From positions 1 to 37,102 of IMG/VR virus record IMGVR_UViG_3300045051_001513: a stretch of DNA of 37,102 bases; one strand, given 5' to 3'. Under the pieces are notes generated by a model. The model did not search any database and was not told the DNA's origin. It was given only the letters and a program-made list of their open reading frames with translations. The position numbers and the translations under genes are program-made. Shown in pieces: positions 1 to 8,903 of the stretch. This stretch comes from a virus. Position 1 is the stretch's first letter; each line of letters opens with the position of its first letter.

Positions 1-822
1 TCACCGTCCCCGCGCTGTGCGGGAGCGACGAGACGAGATGAGCACCTCGCGGACAGGCTTCGACGTGCTGCCGCCGCCAACCGAGTACACCGTCTGCACC
101 GCCTCGATCTGGAAGCTGCGGAACGTCCGACGCACATCAGGCGTGTCGTTCAGCGAGAGGATGAAGCTGCCCTCCAGGGCACCAAGGACGGCAGCCAGCG
201 CCTCGAAGTCGTCTCGTCCGAAGCCTTGGCCATAGTCGCGCTCGCTGCCCCAATAGGGCGGGTCCAGATAGAACAGCGCGCCAGGTCGGTCGTACTTCGC
301 GATGCAGGCTTGCCAGGGCAGGCACTCGATCACGACGCCGGTCAGCCTGCAGTGCACGTCCTCCAGCAGCGGCACGATCTTGGTCACATCGAACCGAGCC
401 CCGGTCGTGTAGCTGACGCCGAACGCTCGGCCGATTACCTTGCCCCCGAACCCGCAGCGCTGGAGGTAGAGGAACCGGGCGCTGCGCTCGAGGTCGGTCA
501 TCGTGTCGGGCGGGGTCGCCATGAGGCGCTCGAAATCAGAGCGTGTGGTCAGCTGCCACCGGAGCATCTCCAGGAAGGCCTGATAGTGCCTTTGCAGCAC
601 CCTGAAGAGGGTTGCGACGTCCCGGCTCAGGTCGTTGATGACCTCGGCCGGCGGCGCGTGGCGCCTCCTCAGGAACACTCCTCCCATGCCGAGGAAGGGC
701 TCGCAGTAGAGTTCGTGCGGGACGGCTTCGATCCGCTCGACGATGCGTTCAGCAAGGCGACGCTTGCCGCCGATCCAGGGTGCGACAGGACGAACAGGTG
801 CGACGGCGCGCATAGACGCCAT
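1..822 (-). CDS. DNA adenine N6-methyltransferase (D12/Dam class)
   Basis: This 273-residue protein probably methylates adenine in DNA with S-adenosylmethionine as donor. The N-terminus carries PWIGGKRRL, the usual start of motif I in D12-class enzymes, followed by CEPFLGMGGVFL. The catalytic motif IV is DPPYWG near residue 186. GAGGT lies six bases before the ATG at 822, which supports that start over the in-frame ATG at 813. It is the last gene of the late operon, the place where Mu carries its DNA modification gene mom, so protection of packaged DNA from host restriction is a reasonable inference. No cognate endonuclease is beside it. The recognition sequence cannot be told from the sequence. 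Confidence 0.92.
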   Translation of the reverse strand: MASMRAVAPVRPVAPWIGGKRRLAERIVERIEAVPHELYCEPFLGMGGVFLRRRHAPPAEVINDLSRDVATLFRVLQRHYQAFLEMLRWQLTTRSDFERLMATPPDTMTDLERSARFLYLQRCGFGGKVIGRAFGVSYTTGARFDVTKIVPLLEDVHCRLTGVVIECLPWQACIAKYDRPGALFYLDPPYWGSERDYGQGFGRDDFEALAAVLGALEGSFILSLNDTPDVRRTFRSFQIEAVQTVYSVGGGSTSKPVREVLISSRRSRTARGR

Positions 823-965
823 GGGATGACCTCGATAGCCTGATCCCGCCCCTGCAGGGGTGGCGGGATGGCCGCAAGCGGCCGATTGTGGTCATGAGGG
901 CGCTTCCCCTCGGCTCGGGGCGCGCCAACGCCCCGTCCCCCGCCGGCCAACGCCGGCGACGAAAC
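823..965 (-). promoter_or_regulatory. Hairpin-rich leader before the methylase
   Basis: This 143-base non-coding stretch separates the last tail gene from the methylase. It holds four perfect inverted repeats: 941-947 with 952-958, 917-922 with 929-934, 870-875 with 878-883, and 843-850 with 862-869. The last encloses the palindrome CCTGCAGG and ends about ten bases before the methylase ribosome-binding site. No T-tract follows any stem, so a classical intrinsic terminator is not supported. Attenuation or translational control of the methylase is an inference. Confidence 0.5.
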
Positions 966-1217
966 TCAGCTCGCAGTTGATGCGACCGGTGCGTTGAACA
1001 GCGTGACCGTGTCGCCTGTGTTCTGCGCCACGAAGACCATCTCTCCTCCGTCCTCCGCGCTGATGATCAGCGCATCGCCCCGGTGAAGCAGGTGGGCCAG
1101 GCCGTCGAAGAAGCCCGGCTCGCGGATGGACTTAGCCACTCCGTGCGGCTTGTAGAGCCACAGCGTGAACCCGCTCGCGTAGGCCAGGACTGACAGCCTT
1201 CCGAGATCGGCCTTCAT
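966..1217 (-). CDS. Small hypothetical phage protein
   Basis: This is an 83-residue protein that I do not recognise. Its ATG at 1217 overlaps the stop of the preceding fibre gene as ATGA, the coupling seen throughout this operon, so I chose it over the longer in-frame extension. The sequence is a compact mix of hydrophobic and charged residues without an obvious signal peptide or membrane helix. Its place between the fibre genes and the methylase suggests an accessory to the tail fibres or a late accessory gene, but nothing in the residues proves it. Confidence 0.65.
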   Translation of the reverse strand: MKADLGRLSVLAYASGFTLWLYKPHGVAKSIREPGFFDGLAHLLHRGDALIISAEDGGEMVFVAQNTGDTVTLFNAPVASTAS

Positions 1218-1588
1218 GCGACGGCCGCCATTTCGAGGTCGAGCTCCCCGGCCTGCAACGTGATGCTCCCGCCAGCGATGATGTTCACTGCAGCGTTGAG
1301 CGATCCGACCCAGAAGCAATCGCCGCCGCTTGCCGCGGTGAAGACGCCGCAATGGGTGAACGCGCCGAGCGTGGCGCTGAACCCGGTGAACACGATGGCA
1401 GCCGCATTCGTCGCCTGCCGGCCGGTCCTGGTGATGGTGCCGATCGCCACGCGGGCATAGCCTCCCCCAGAGGCCTCGCCGGTAAGCCCGGCTGGGGCTT
1501 GGCCGGTACCGAGGCCCAGGAACAGCCCGGCACCGGCGACAGGCACCAGCGCCGCCGCAGCGCCTGCCTCAGTGAGATTGGTCGGCAT
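1214..1588 (-). CDS. Phage tail fibre-associated protein
   Basis: This 124-residue protein is rich in Ala, Gly and Thr. It has the segment YARVAI after a Gly-rich stretch and a C-terminal pattern of short alternating beta-like strands ending in ITLQAGELDLE. That pattern resembles small fibre proteins found after the esterase or fibre gene in many siphoviral prophages; the resemblance is by eye. It sits nine bases after the SGNH esterase gene and is coupled by ATGA to the next gene. A structural role in the fibre tip is inferred. Confidence 0.65.
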   Translation of the reverse strand: MPTNLTEAGAAAALVPVAGAGLFLGLGTGQAPAGLTGEASGGGYARVAIGTITRTGRQATNAAAIVFTGFSATLGAFTHCGVFTAASGGDCFWVGSLNAAVNIIAGGSITLQAGELDLEMAAVA

Positions 1589-1597
1589 GTGCTTCTC

Positions 1598-2797
1598 CTA
1601 CAGCGGTTCGACCACGACGCCGGTTTGGTGCGCGGCGACGTGCATCACGGGCAGGGTCGAAAACACGTCCTCGGCGTCCTCGCCGATCTGCGCGATGCTC
1701 CCAGGGTCTGCCCACATGGCGCGCGAGAGCAGGCCGCGCGGCGGCGTCACACCGTTGACGAAGCCCGTGTATTGCCCCGTACCGATCAGGTACCGGAGGC
1801 GCGCACCCGCGGTCACACCGCTCACGGTCAGGTCGCGCCAGGCATAGCCAGTGGTGGCCACGGCGCTGTTGTCGATCGCGCTTGCCGCGCTGATCGTGCC
1901 CGCGGTGAGCGAGAGGCCATGCCCGCCCTGCGCGCGCAGCGGGTGGCGCGCCGGCGAGACGAACGTGGCGCGCAGCGTCGTGGCGTTCAGCATGCGCGCA
2001 CGGCAGAGGCGCGGCTGGTCGGCGTAGGGGGTCGCAAGGCCCATGCGCCCGGCGATCTTCGGCGCTGCCATGCGCACGATGCGATGCGCGGTCGAGCGGA
2101 TGAAGTGCAGGAAGTCGGAGCTGGCCTGCCACCCGCCGTTCGCCACCTGGCTGCCGGGATGTACCGTGCCGATCGCGCTCGAGACGCGGGTCGCTCCGCT
2201 CTGCGCCGGCACGGTTCCGGCCGCGGCTTCCATCGCCACGCGCAGCTCGCTGAGCCGCGCCTCGTCTGACGACACGCGGGTGCCGGCAATGCAGGGCAGG
2301 ATCCAGAACGCGCCAAAGCTGGGCGCGCAAGCGGCCGTCAGCGCCTCGTAGAACGCGGTCAGGCCTTGGCCGTACTGCGTCGCGCTCCAATCGACGGAGT
2401 TGCCCGCATCGCCGCTGTGCAGGAAGTGAAGGTAAACCTTTGCGCGGGTCGGGCTGGCGCGGGCGAGGATGTAGTCACGCGTGGCGAGGCCGTGCGTCGA
2501 GAACTGCCCCGTGGCGCGGTTCCACCAGGCGGCCAGATTGCCGCCGGTGGTGTTCTCGACCAGCAGCGGGTTTCCCGACACGGCCGTGTAGGTCGGCGGA
2601 TCGCCGCCGTTGCTCTGCCCGCGCACGCTGACGGTGACGCCGGGGAGGAAGGCGGCGAGATCCTGCTCAAGGCGCGTCGCCGCCACCGGCTGCGCGGCCA
2701 TCGGCGTGTCGACGATCTCCGCCGAGCCGGTGAGCCCCATGATGGCGTTCGACTGGCCGCCGATGTCGACGTCGAGCGAGGGGAACAGGAAGCTCAT
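1598..2797 (-). CDS. SGNH-type esterase of the tail (sialate O-acetylesterase-like)
   Basis: This 399-residue protein probably removes acetyl or similar ester groups from host surface glycans during adsorption. Residues 13-17 read GGQSN, the block I pattern of the carbohydrate esterase 6/sialate O-acetylesterase branch of SGNH hydrolases, with Ser16 as nucleophile. HSGDAGN at 127-133 matches the position of a second block, and Asp228 with His231 in SDFLHF form the expected C-terminal D-x-x-H pair. The last 130 residues look like a beta-rich binding region. ATG 2797 overlaps the previous gene as ATGA. There is no signal peptide, as expected for a virion part. The substrate is unknown. Confidence 0.8.
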   Translation of the reverse strand: MSFLFPSLDVDIGGQSNAIMGLTGSAEIVDTPMAAQPVAATRLEQDLAAFLPGVTVSVRGQSNGGDPPTYTAVSGNPLLVENTTGGNLAAWWNRATGQFSTHGLATRDYILARASPTRAKVYLHFLHSGDAGNSVDWSATQYGQGLTAFYEALTAACAPSFGAFWILPCIAGTRVSSDEARLSELRVAMEAAAGTVPAQSGATRVSSAIGTVHPGSQVANGGWQASSDFLHFIRSTAHRIVRMAAPKIAGRMGLATPYADQPRLCRARMLNATTLRATFVSPARHPLRAQGGHGLSLTAGTISAASAIDNSAVATTGYAWRDLTVSGVTAGARLRYLIGTGQYTGFVNGVTPPRGLLSRAMWADPGSIAQIGEDAEDVFSTLPVMHVAAHQTGVVVEPL

Positions 2798-3789
2798 GCG
2801 ACCCTCGCGAGCAGGCGGTCGCAATTCGCCTGGATGTCGTTGTCGGCAGTCGGCGGCACTGCGTCATAACCGATCGAGTGCATCTCCCACCCGGTGCCGA
2901 ACCCGCCCGAGTTGGCGTTGCCGCCCCAGCGGTTGCGGTTGATGTTGGCGATCGTCGAGGCGTCGGCTGTGATGCTGGTCGCCGCCGTCGTCGAGGCGAT
3001 CTGCATCGTTGCCAGGTTGCCGCTTTTCGCCTTGGCGTGCATGAAGCTGGTAGAGCCGCCGGAGCGGTTGAGGGTCCAGGCAACCGCCGTCCAGACGTTG
3101 GCGTTCATCAGCCCGCCGCCGCCGAAGTTGACCTGCTGGTACGTGCCGCTGGTGTCGCCCTCGCGGATGATGTTGAGCCCGCCGGTGCTGCCCAGGATCA
3201 ACGCGTGCGAGCGTCCGTACTCTCGGGTGTAGACGCCCGAGTTTGCACCGACACGGATCAGCGTCGCAGTGCGCGCCATCGGCAGCACGGGCACGCGCAG
3301 CAGCAGGTAGAAGATCCCCACGACGTTGCTGCCGGACTGATGCCGCGTCGCGATGGACGGCATCTGCAGCCAGTCGCCGGCGGCTTCGTCGGTTGCCGAG
3401 GCCGAGGTGAAGGAGAGCGTGTCGTTGGCGCCGCTGTGCGCCGGCTGGTTGGCGGCCGTCGGCTGCGTGATGGTGCCGGCGAAACCCTGCCCGCTGGTGA
3501 GCGCCGAGACGGCGCCGTTGGCTGTGGTCACCAGCAGGTCATTGTCGGCGCGGAAGTCGAGCAGGCCGGCGGTGTAGATCAGCTCGTTGTTGGCCAGCCC
3601 GCCGGCGACAGCGCCGAGCAGCCCCTCGCCGATGAAGCTGGCCGAGGTGAACTGGGTGCCTGGAGGCGGATCTGGCGGAGGCGGAACAGCGCTGGAAGGT
3701 CCGGCGAGCGCGATGCGCCCGACACCCACTCCGCGCACAGCGATTGGTGGCCGTATGCCTCGTCTGATCTGTCCGGGTGTACGTGCCAT
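2794..3789 (-). CDS. Tail fibre or receptor-binding protein, LamG-like
   Basis: This protein has 331 residues. GAGGAG four bases before the ATG at 3789 sets the start and excludes an in-frame extension to 3870. A basic N-terminal segment is followed by a proline-rich hinge near residues 35-45 and then about 280 residues rich in Ser, Thr, Gly and Asn with strand-like periodicity, such as FMHAKAKSG and WTAVAWTLNRSG. Such wording is common in concanavalin-like (LamG-type) jelly-roll domains of fibre proteins. It is translationally coupled to the SGNH esterase, so the two may form one receptor-binding and glycan-processing unit. The fold assignment is uncertain. Confidence 0.6.
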   Translation of the reverse strand: MARTPGQIRRGIRPPIAVRGVGVGRIALAGPSSAVPPPPDPPPGTQFTSASFIGEGLLGAVAGGLANNELIYTAGLLDFRADNDLLVTTANGAVSALTSGQGFAGTITQPTAANQPAHSGANDTLSFTSASATDEAAGDWLQMPSIATRHQSGSNVVGIFYLLLRVPVLPMARTATLIRVGANSGVYTREYGRSHALILGSTGGLNIIREGDTSGTYQQVNFGGGGLMNANVWTAVAWTLNRSGGSTSFMHAKAKSGNLATMQIASTTAATSITADASTIANINRNRWGGNANSGGFGTGWEMHSIGYDAVPPTADNDIQANCDRLLARVA

Positions 3790-3847
3790 GCCGCTCCTCT
3801 TCGGCGACACTCGCCCGACGCAGCGATGCCTCTCAGGCTGATCGACG

Positions 3848-4294
3848 TCAGCCTTGCAGCATCCGTGCATCAGGGTCGTAGGCGAGGAGCTCCGCGACGC
3901 GCGTCTCGCTCCAGCTCATCGCGGCCGCCGCGCCAAGGACGCGGGCATCGTCGTTCCAGAGCCAGCGTGCCGCCTCCCAGAGCAGGCGGTCACGGACGGG
4001 CAGTGTCGCGACGATCGTGCTCAGGTCAACTGCTTCCTGATCCGACATGCGCTCGATCAGCGTGGAGCGCAGCACGCGCCACCTTCCAGCCTCGCGTCCG
4101 GTCGCCTGACGCCACGCGGCGAGGTATGGGCCGAAGGCCTCCAGGTCGACGGGCGTGCTTCCTGCGTCTCGCTCTGCGAACCCCACCTCTCCATCCCAGT
4201 GCAGCGCACGCACCCCAGAGGGCAGCGTCACAGCGCAGGCCGCGCCGACGCCGTCGACGACCACCATGCCATCAGCGGAGACAGAGACGCGCAT
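3848..4294 (-). CDS. Tail fibre-region hypothetical protein
   Basis: This 148-residue protein begins with short strands and has the segment ALHWDGEVGFAE, followed by an LEAFGPYLAAW block. A similar N-terminal arrangement (a strand-rich segment, an xxQWDG-type motif, then a helix with YxxxW) occurs in small proteins next to tail collar fibres in many phages; I compare from memory only. The C-terminal half is helical, with WEAARWLWNDDARVL. It starts ten bases after the collar fibre gene ends, so a role in fibre assembly is plausible but not shown. Confidence 0.6.
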   Translation of the reverse strand: MRVSVSADGMVVVDGVGAACAVTLPSGVRALHWDGEVGFAERDAGSTPVDLEAFGPYLAAWRQATGREAGRWRVLRSTLIERMSDQEAVDLSTIVATLPVRDRLLWEAARWLWNDDARVLGAAAAMSWSETRVAELLAYDPDARMLQG

Positions 4295-4304
4295 CGCTGC
4301 CTCC

Positions 4305-5144
4305 TCAGGTCTTGATCACTGAGTTGACGACGGCCGTGGGCTGCACATTCGGATGGGCCTCGCCGCCGCCGGCTGCGGTGATCGTGAGCCCGTGAGTGTG
4401 TGCTCCGGCAGAAGACGTCGCGCGATCGGTCACACCTGAACCGGATGCATTGTCACCGTTGGAGTAGCCGCCCGTAGCGAAGGTGGGATCGAAGATGGTG
4501 CCGTTGACCGTGTGCGTGTGAGCGCCCGCGCTGTCGGTCGACCCTGCATGCGTGTGCGAAGGGATCTGCGGCGTCCCGAGCGTGTGCCTGTCGGAGCCGC
4601 CGGCGCCGCCGAGGACCTGCCCGTTGAGCCCTGGGTTGCCCGTGCCGGTGTTGGTCAAGCGCCCAGCAGCCGTTCCGCCCATGTTGTCTCGGCCGGCCCG
4701 CACGCGGCCGCGCAGGTCGGGCAGGTTGAACGTCGTCGATCCGTCTCCTGCGCCCCAGGTGGTACCGATCGCCGCGAAGAGCGCCGCCTGCGTCGTGCGA
4801 CTGACTGGCGAGCCATCGCAGAGCAGCCAGCCTGCCGGTGGCGTTGCACCTGCAAAGTCCATTATGAACCCCGGCGGGATCGCAGCGCCGGAGGCCAGTT
4901 TCGAGGCGGCGACGCTGCCGTCTGCGAGCTGACTTCCAGGGATGTTGGCCGGAAGGTCTGCGATCACCAGGCTGCTCTTTGTCGCCAGCGCGCCTAGGCC
5001 GAGCGTCGTTCGCGCGCCGCCGGGAGTCCCTGTCGAGCCGAGCGTGTCTCGGATGACATCCAGCACCGCGTTGAGAGCGGTCCTGAAACCGCCTTGCGTG
5101 ACGCCTGAGCCGGTGAGGTCGTTGTTCGGCGGAAGCGTGGCCAT
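4305..5144 (-). CDS. Tail collar domain fibre protein
   Basis: This 279-residue fibre protein has a phage tail collar domain (PF07484 type). The segment PAGWLLCDGSPVSR near residues 103-116, followed by FAAIGTTWGAGDGSTTFNLPDLRGR, is the hallmark of that domain. Three later His-x-His motifs (SHTHAG, AHTHTV, AHTHGL) are typical of metal-binding trimeric tips such as T4 gp12. The N-terminal 100 residues look like a shaft and attachment segment. It follows the J-like tail tip gene by nine bases, so it probably attaches there and helps adsorption. Confidence 0.88.
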   Translation of the reverse strand: MATLPPNNDLTGSGVTQGGFRTALNAVLDVIRDTLGSTGTPGGARTTLGLGALATKSSLVIADLPANIPGSQLADGSVAASKLASGAAIPPGFIMDFAGATPPAGWLLCDGSPVSRTTQAALFAAIGTTWGAGDGSTTFNLPDLRGRVRAGRDNMGGTAAGRLTNTGTGNPGLNGQVLGGAGGSDRHTLGTPQIPSHTHAGSTDSAGAHTHTVNGTIFDPTFATGGYSNGDNASGSGVTDRATSSAGAHTHGLTITAAGGGEAHPNVQPTAVVNSVIKT

Positions 5145-5153
5145 GGGTCCTCC

Positions 5154-8100
5154 TCAGTATCCGAAGATCGATGCATCAACGGTGGCGGCCACACCCGTGC
5201 CGGTCGCATCGAGCGCCTGCACGAGAGGACCAAGCACCTGGTCCTTATCGATCAGGAGCGCAGTGCGTGCCGTGGTGCCGCCCTGAAGCGTGAGCTGGAC
5301 GGCGCCGATCGCGGCATAGGTCTTGGTGATCGGGAGGCGCGTGCCTCCGGCGGCGATCGCGACGTCGGCGAGCTGCTCGACGACCGACTTCGCATCAAGC
5401 ACCCCGCGCAGGCGGCGGATCGCGCCGCGGGAAGCACCCGCACCGATCTCGACGCGGATCTCGAACGCGCCCTCAGAGGCTGGCACGACACCAGGCCAAG
5501 CGGACCATGACGCGCCGCCAGTGCCCCACATCGGATCCCCGTCACCCGTCCAGAATGACGCTCCATCGTCTGTCCACAGCGCGGCCGTCTTCCGCCAGAG
5601 CAGCCGCGCGCCGTCGCCCTCGAACTCGGCCTCGATCAGCACGCGCGCATCTGACGGCGGCGAGGGGAACGCGACTGCGTCCTCGTAGGCCATCGAGGAC
5701 CACACATCGGGCGGCCACATCGCACCGCCGGGGCTGTGCCACATCGCCGCCGCGTCGTCGGGCCACATCGGGGCGCTGCCGTCCAGCGTCGCGACCAGGT
5801 CTCCACCCGAGACCTCGGCCGAGACGCGCGGTCCGGGCCAGGTGAGCGCGCGATAGTTGATGGCTGCCGCAGCGTTCTCGGGCACGGGATCGCCGAGGCC
5901 AACGATGATCCGCGCGGGCGTCACGCTCTCGTTGCCGCTGCTGTCGATGGCCTTGATCAGGATCGTCACATCGCCGGCGATCGCGGGCGGCAGCGTGAAT
6001 GGGCTCGACGTGAGGAGGCCCCCATGCGCGGGGACCGCACGCTCCCATTCGACCGATGTGCCAGCAGCCCAGCGGATGATGTAGCCGGCCAGGTCAAGGT
6101 CCGGCACGCTCGACCAGTCGACGTCTCGGCCGGCGATCGAGAAGCGCTGCACATCGGAAGGCGAGGCTGCCTTGCCAACAGCCTGGTGCAAGGTGCTGTC
6201 TGACCACGCGCTGGCGGCACCGACGCGCGTGGTCGCGCGCACCTGGAGCTCGTAGACCGCGCCGTCTTCGACCGGGCTGGCGTAGAGGGTGTGCCGTACA
6301 CCTTCAGCCGCGGGCCCGATCTGCCACGGCTCGGCGCTGTCTGCACGGCGCCAGCGCAGCTGCATGAACCCGAAGAACGGCTCGTCGCGCGCAGCGACAC
6401 CGACGGCAATGCGGCTGATGATCGACCCGTCGCCACCGCGGATCAGGCCGCGCGAGCCGGAATAGACCTCATCGATCGCGGGCACGAGCGGGGGCGTGCC
6501 AGGCGGCGGGAACGGCAGCGTCATGCCTGGATCGAACGGCGGGATGACGCCCCCCGCATCCGCCGCGTGAACATCCGGCGCGGCGTCGACGAGCGTCAGC
6601 CGCGCGGTGAGGTCCGGGCCGGGCTGGATCTGCTTGACGAGCAGGAGAGCACTTTCGCGGCCTGCCTCGCCGAACTGCACCAGGTCGCCGATCGCAGGAG
6701 CATCCAACAGCGGGATCGGCACCGCCAGGGTGAGGCGTCGCGTCAGGCCATCAGCGTCGATCTCCGGCACCACGGAGTAGACATGGCCGGTAGCGTCGGA
6801 CCGCCTGACGCGCAAGGTGTAGAGGCGGTCCGCTCTGGCCTCCATCGCTGCATCGATCGTGACGGCGACGACATCGCCGCCCTCTTCCTCGAGCTCGGCG
6901 ACGCGGCCCCAGCCGATACCCCAGAGCGGCACGTCGTGGGCGACGCGCACGAGATCACCCCGCGTGGCGATCAGGTGCTCGACGTCGCACGAGATCTCGT
7001 AGGTCTCCGGCCTCAGCTGCGCGACGGCGAGATGATAGCGGCCCTCCCGCCATGCCTGAGCTCGCCTGGTGCAGCCCCACATCTCCAGCGTGTCGAGCCG
7101 CTGCGCGGTGTTCTCGTCGAAGCCGTCGGCGTAGACGATCACCTCCTGCTGCTGCCATTCCCTCTCGGGCTCGACATAGCGAACGCGGACACCCTGCGCC
7201 CGATCGGGGAAGAGCTTCCGACCACTGAAGTTCCAGCTGTTCCGCGGTGTGAAGTGCTGGATGGGCACGATCTGCGGGATGTCGCGCACGATCGAAAACC
7301 GGCCATCGCGCATGCCGAAGGCAGCTCTGCCGGAGGCAGCGATGTCGCGCAGCAGCTCGAACACGGTGGTCTCGGCATCGACGACCGCGTCGAAGGTCCA
7401 GCGCGGGGCTACACCATCCGGCGCGGCCGCATCACAGTCAGCTGCCCAGTCCACGAACGCCTGGAGGTCGATGCGGTCATCCGAGATCGGCCGGGGGTTC
7501 GCAGCACCGCGCAGCACCTCGAGGTAGGCCCAGGCATGGTTGCGCGTCGGCTGCCTGACCCACTCTGCCCCGTTCCAGACCGGCAGGAGGGCCTGCGCCA
7601 CGGCGCTGAACTGATCCACCACACCCGAGAGCTGGTCGGTCGCCTTGATCCGCATTGCGACGATGCATCGGCCTGACCTGCGCAAGGGATAGTCAGGCTG
7701 GATCGAGCGCACGGCCGTGACGAACATCTCGTCCCGCACCGTCGCGCTCGCAGTGTCAGGCGTGAGCCTCGTGAAGCGGAGAGCATGGCGGCCCGGCGTC
7801 GGGAATACGATGCGCACGCCTTGCCGAACGGTGGACGTCGTCGCGGCCGTCACCGTCGTCTCACCGGCGCTGACCCACTCGCCATCAGGCAGAAGCCGCC
7901 ATTCCGTCCGGAAGCTCACGCTGCGGTTCTGCTGCGAACCATCCCCACCGAAGGTGACCAGGCCACCGAAGGCCACGTCGATCGTCGTCTCTGCCGCCGC
8001 GTCGCGGGTTTCCAGGATCTGCGGGCCGCCGGCTTCCGTGATCTTGAGCGAGTACTCGTCCTGCCGGATGGTGCGGCTGTAGAGCGTGGCGGGTGCGTCT

Positions 8101-8903
8101 TCCGGATAGCCCTGGCGGATCTCGATCTCGACGCCCTCGAACTGCTCGATCGGCACGGCGCCAATCCGCAGGTCGGAGAGCTCGAGTGGCCCATACCCGA
8201 AGTCGAAGAGAAGGCGCAGGAACTGCTGGTCGCCCTCCGACTCAGTGACCGGCCGCGCCGCCATCGGCGGGTAGACGCGGTGACGGCCGAACACCCTCGG
8301 CACCGGCCCATAGGGGTTCGAACGGTTCGCGCTCCCGGTGATGGTCAGCGTCGGAGACGTGCGCGTGCCACCACCGAAGGTCAGGGACGAGAGCGATGGC
8401 TTCGGTGGGGGGACGAGAGCATTGATCGCGAGCGTGCCGACTGCAGTAATGAGGAACCCACCGAGTGCGGTCGCAAAGGCTCCCGAGCTGACGCCAAGGA
8501 TAGTCGCAGGCACCAGCGCAGCGCTGCCGTAGATCCCTGCCAATATGGTCGATCCGAGCGCGGGCCCGAGGAAGAACGCAGCCGCGATCACGGCGATCGA
8601 GAGGATCGTCCGCAGGGGGTTCTTGCCGCCACCACCGCCGCCCTGCGGCACGACGCGGAGCTGGAGCAGCATGCCTTCGCGCGGCCTGACCAGGTGCCAG
8701 TTCTCGCGTGGTATCCATGCGGGATCTGCGACACCGTTCGGGTCAACGAGCCACACCTGGGTGAACGCACGAAGCGCGGGATCGATCGGCGCGTCGTTGA
8801 GCAGCTGCGCGACGGTCAGGCCAGCCGGCGCGAGATAGTCAGTTCGATCAGAGCCGAACGGACGCGGCAGCGCGATGACGCGCACTTCACCGGGGGCAGT
8901 CAT
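5154..8903 (-). CDS. Tail tip / host specificity protein, J-like
   Basis: With 1249 residues this is the largest protein of the window and corresponds to the central tip protein J of lambda-like tails. The N-terminal 100 residues are compact and end in a run of six glycines. A hydrophobic stretch to about residue 170 precedes FGRHRVYPP, a region typical of J-like proteins. The middle holds hub and tip-attachment domains, and a fibronectin III-like unit with WSSVPDLDLAGYIIRW lies in the C-terminal third. After it come Trp-rich short units such as MWPDDAAAMW and LWTDDGASFW. ATG 8903 overlaps the NlpC gene as ATGA. It should determine receptor choice and tail tip assembly. Confidence 0.9.
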   Translation of the reverse strand: MTAPGEVRVIALPRPFGSDRTDYLAPAGLTVAQLLNDAPIDPALRAFTQVWLVDPNGVADPAWIPRENWHLVRPREGMLLQLRVVPQGGGGGGKNPLRTILSIAVIAAAFFLGPALGSTILAGIYGSAALVPATILGVSSGAFATALGGFLITAVGTLAINALVPPPKPSLSSLTFGGGTRTSPTLTITGSANRSNPYGPVPRVFGRHRVYPPMAARPVTESEGDQQFLRLLFDFGYGPLELSDLRIGAVPIEQFEGVEIEIRQGYPEDAPATLYSRTIRQDEYSLKITEAGGPQILETRDAAAETTIDVAFGGLVTFGGDGSQQNRSVSFRTEWRLLPDGEWVSAGETTVTAATTSTVRQGVRIVFPTPGRHALRFTRLTPDTASATVRDEMFVTAVRSIQPDYPLRRSGRCIVAMRIKATDQLSGVVDQFSAVAQALLPVWNGAEWVRQPTRNHAWAYLEVLRGAANPRPISDDRIDLQAFVDWAADCDAAAPDGVAPRWTFDAVVDAETTVFELLRDIAASGRAAFGMRDGRFSIVRDIPQIVPIQHFTPRNSWNFSGRKLFPDRAQGVRVRYVEPEREWQQQEVIVYADGFDENTAQRLDTLEMWGCTRRAQAWREGRYHLAVAQLRPETYEISCDVEHLIATRGDLVRVAHDVPLWGIGWGRVAELEEEGGDVVAVTIDAAMEARADRLYTLRVRRSDATGHVYSVVPEIDADGLTRRLTLAVPIPLLDAPAIGDLVQFGEAGRESALLLVKQIQPGPDLTARLTLVDAAPDVHAADAGGVIPPFDPGMTLPFPPPGTPPLVPAIDEVYSGSRGLIRGGDGSIISRIAVGVAARDEPFFGFMQLRWRRADSAEPWQIGPAAEGVRHTLYASPVEDGAVYELQVRATTRVGAASAWSDSTLHQAVGKAASPSDVQRFSIAGRDVDWSSVPDLDLAGYIIRWAAGTSVEWERAVPAHGGLLTSSPFTLPPAIAGDVTILIKAIDSSGNESVTPARIIVGLGDPVPENAAAAINYRALTWPGPRVSAEVSGGDLVATLDGSAPMWPDDAAAMWHSPGGAMWPPDVWSSMAYEDAVAFPSPPSDARVLIEAEFEGDGARLLWRKTAALWTDDGASFWTGDGDPMWGTGGASWSAWPGVVPASEGAFEIRVEIGAGASRGAIRRLRGVLDAKSVVEQLADVAIAAGGTRLPITKTYAAIGAVQLTLQGGTTARTALLIDKDQVLGPLVQALDATGTGVAATVDASIFGY

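Noticed and set aside
2878-4395. Long plus-strand open frame of 505 codons opposite the fibre genes
   Set aside because: It is antisense to three well-supported genes, its composition is Arg/Ala/Gly-rich noise typical of GC-rich antisense frames, and no domain is visible.
6291-7676. Plus-strand frame of 461 codons opposite the J-like gene
   Set aside because: It is antisense to a gene with clear domains and shows no recognisable pattern of its own.
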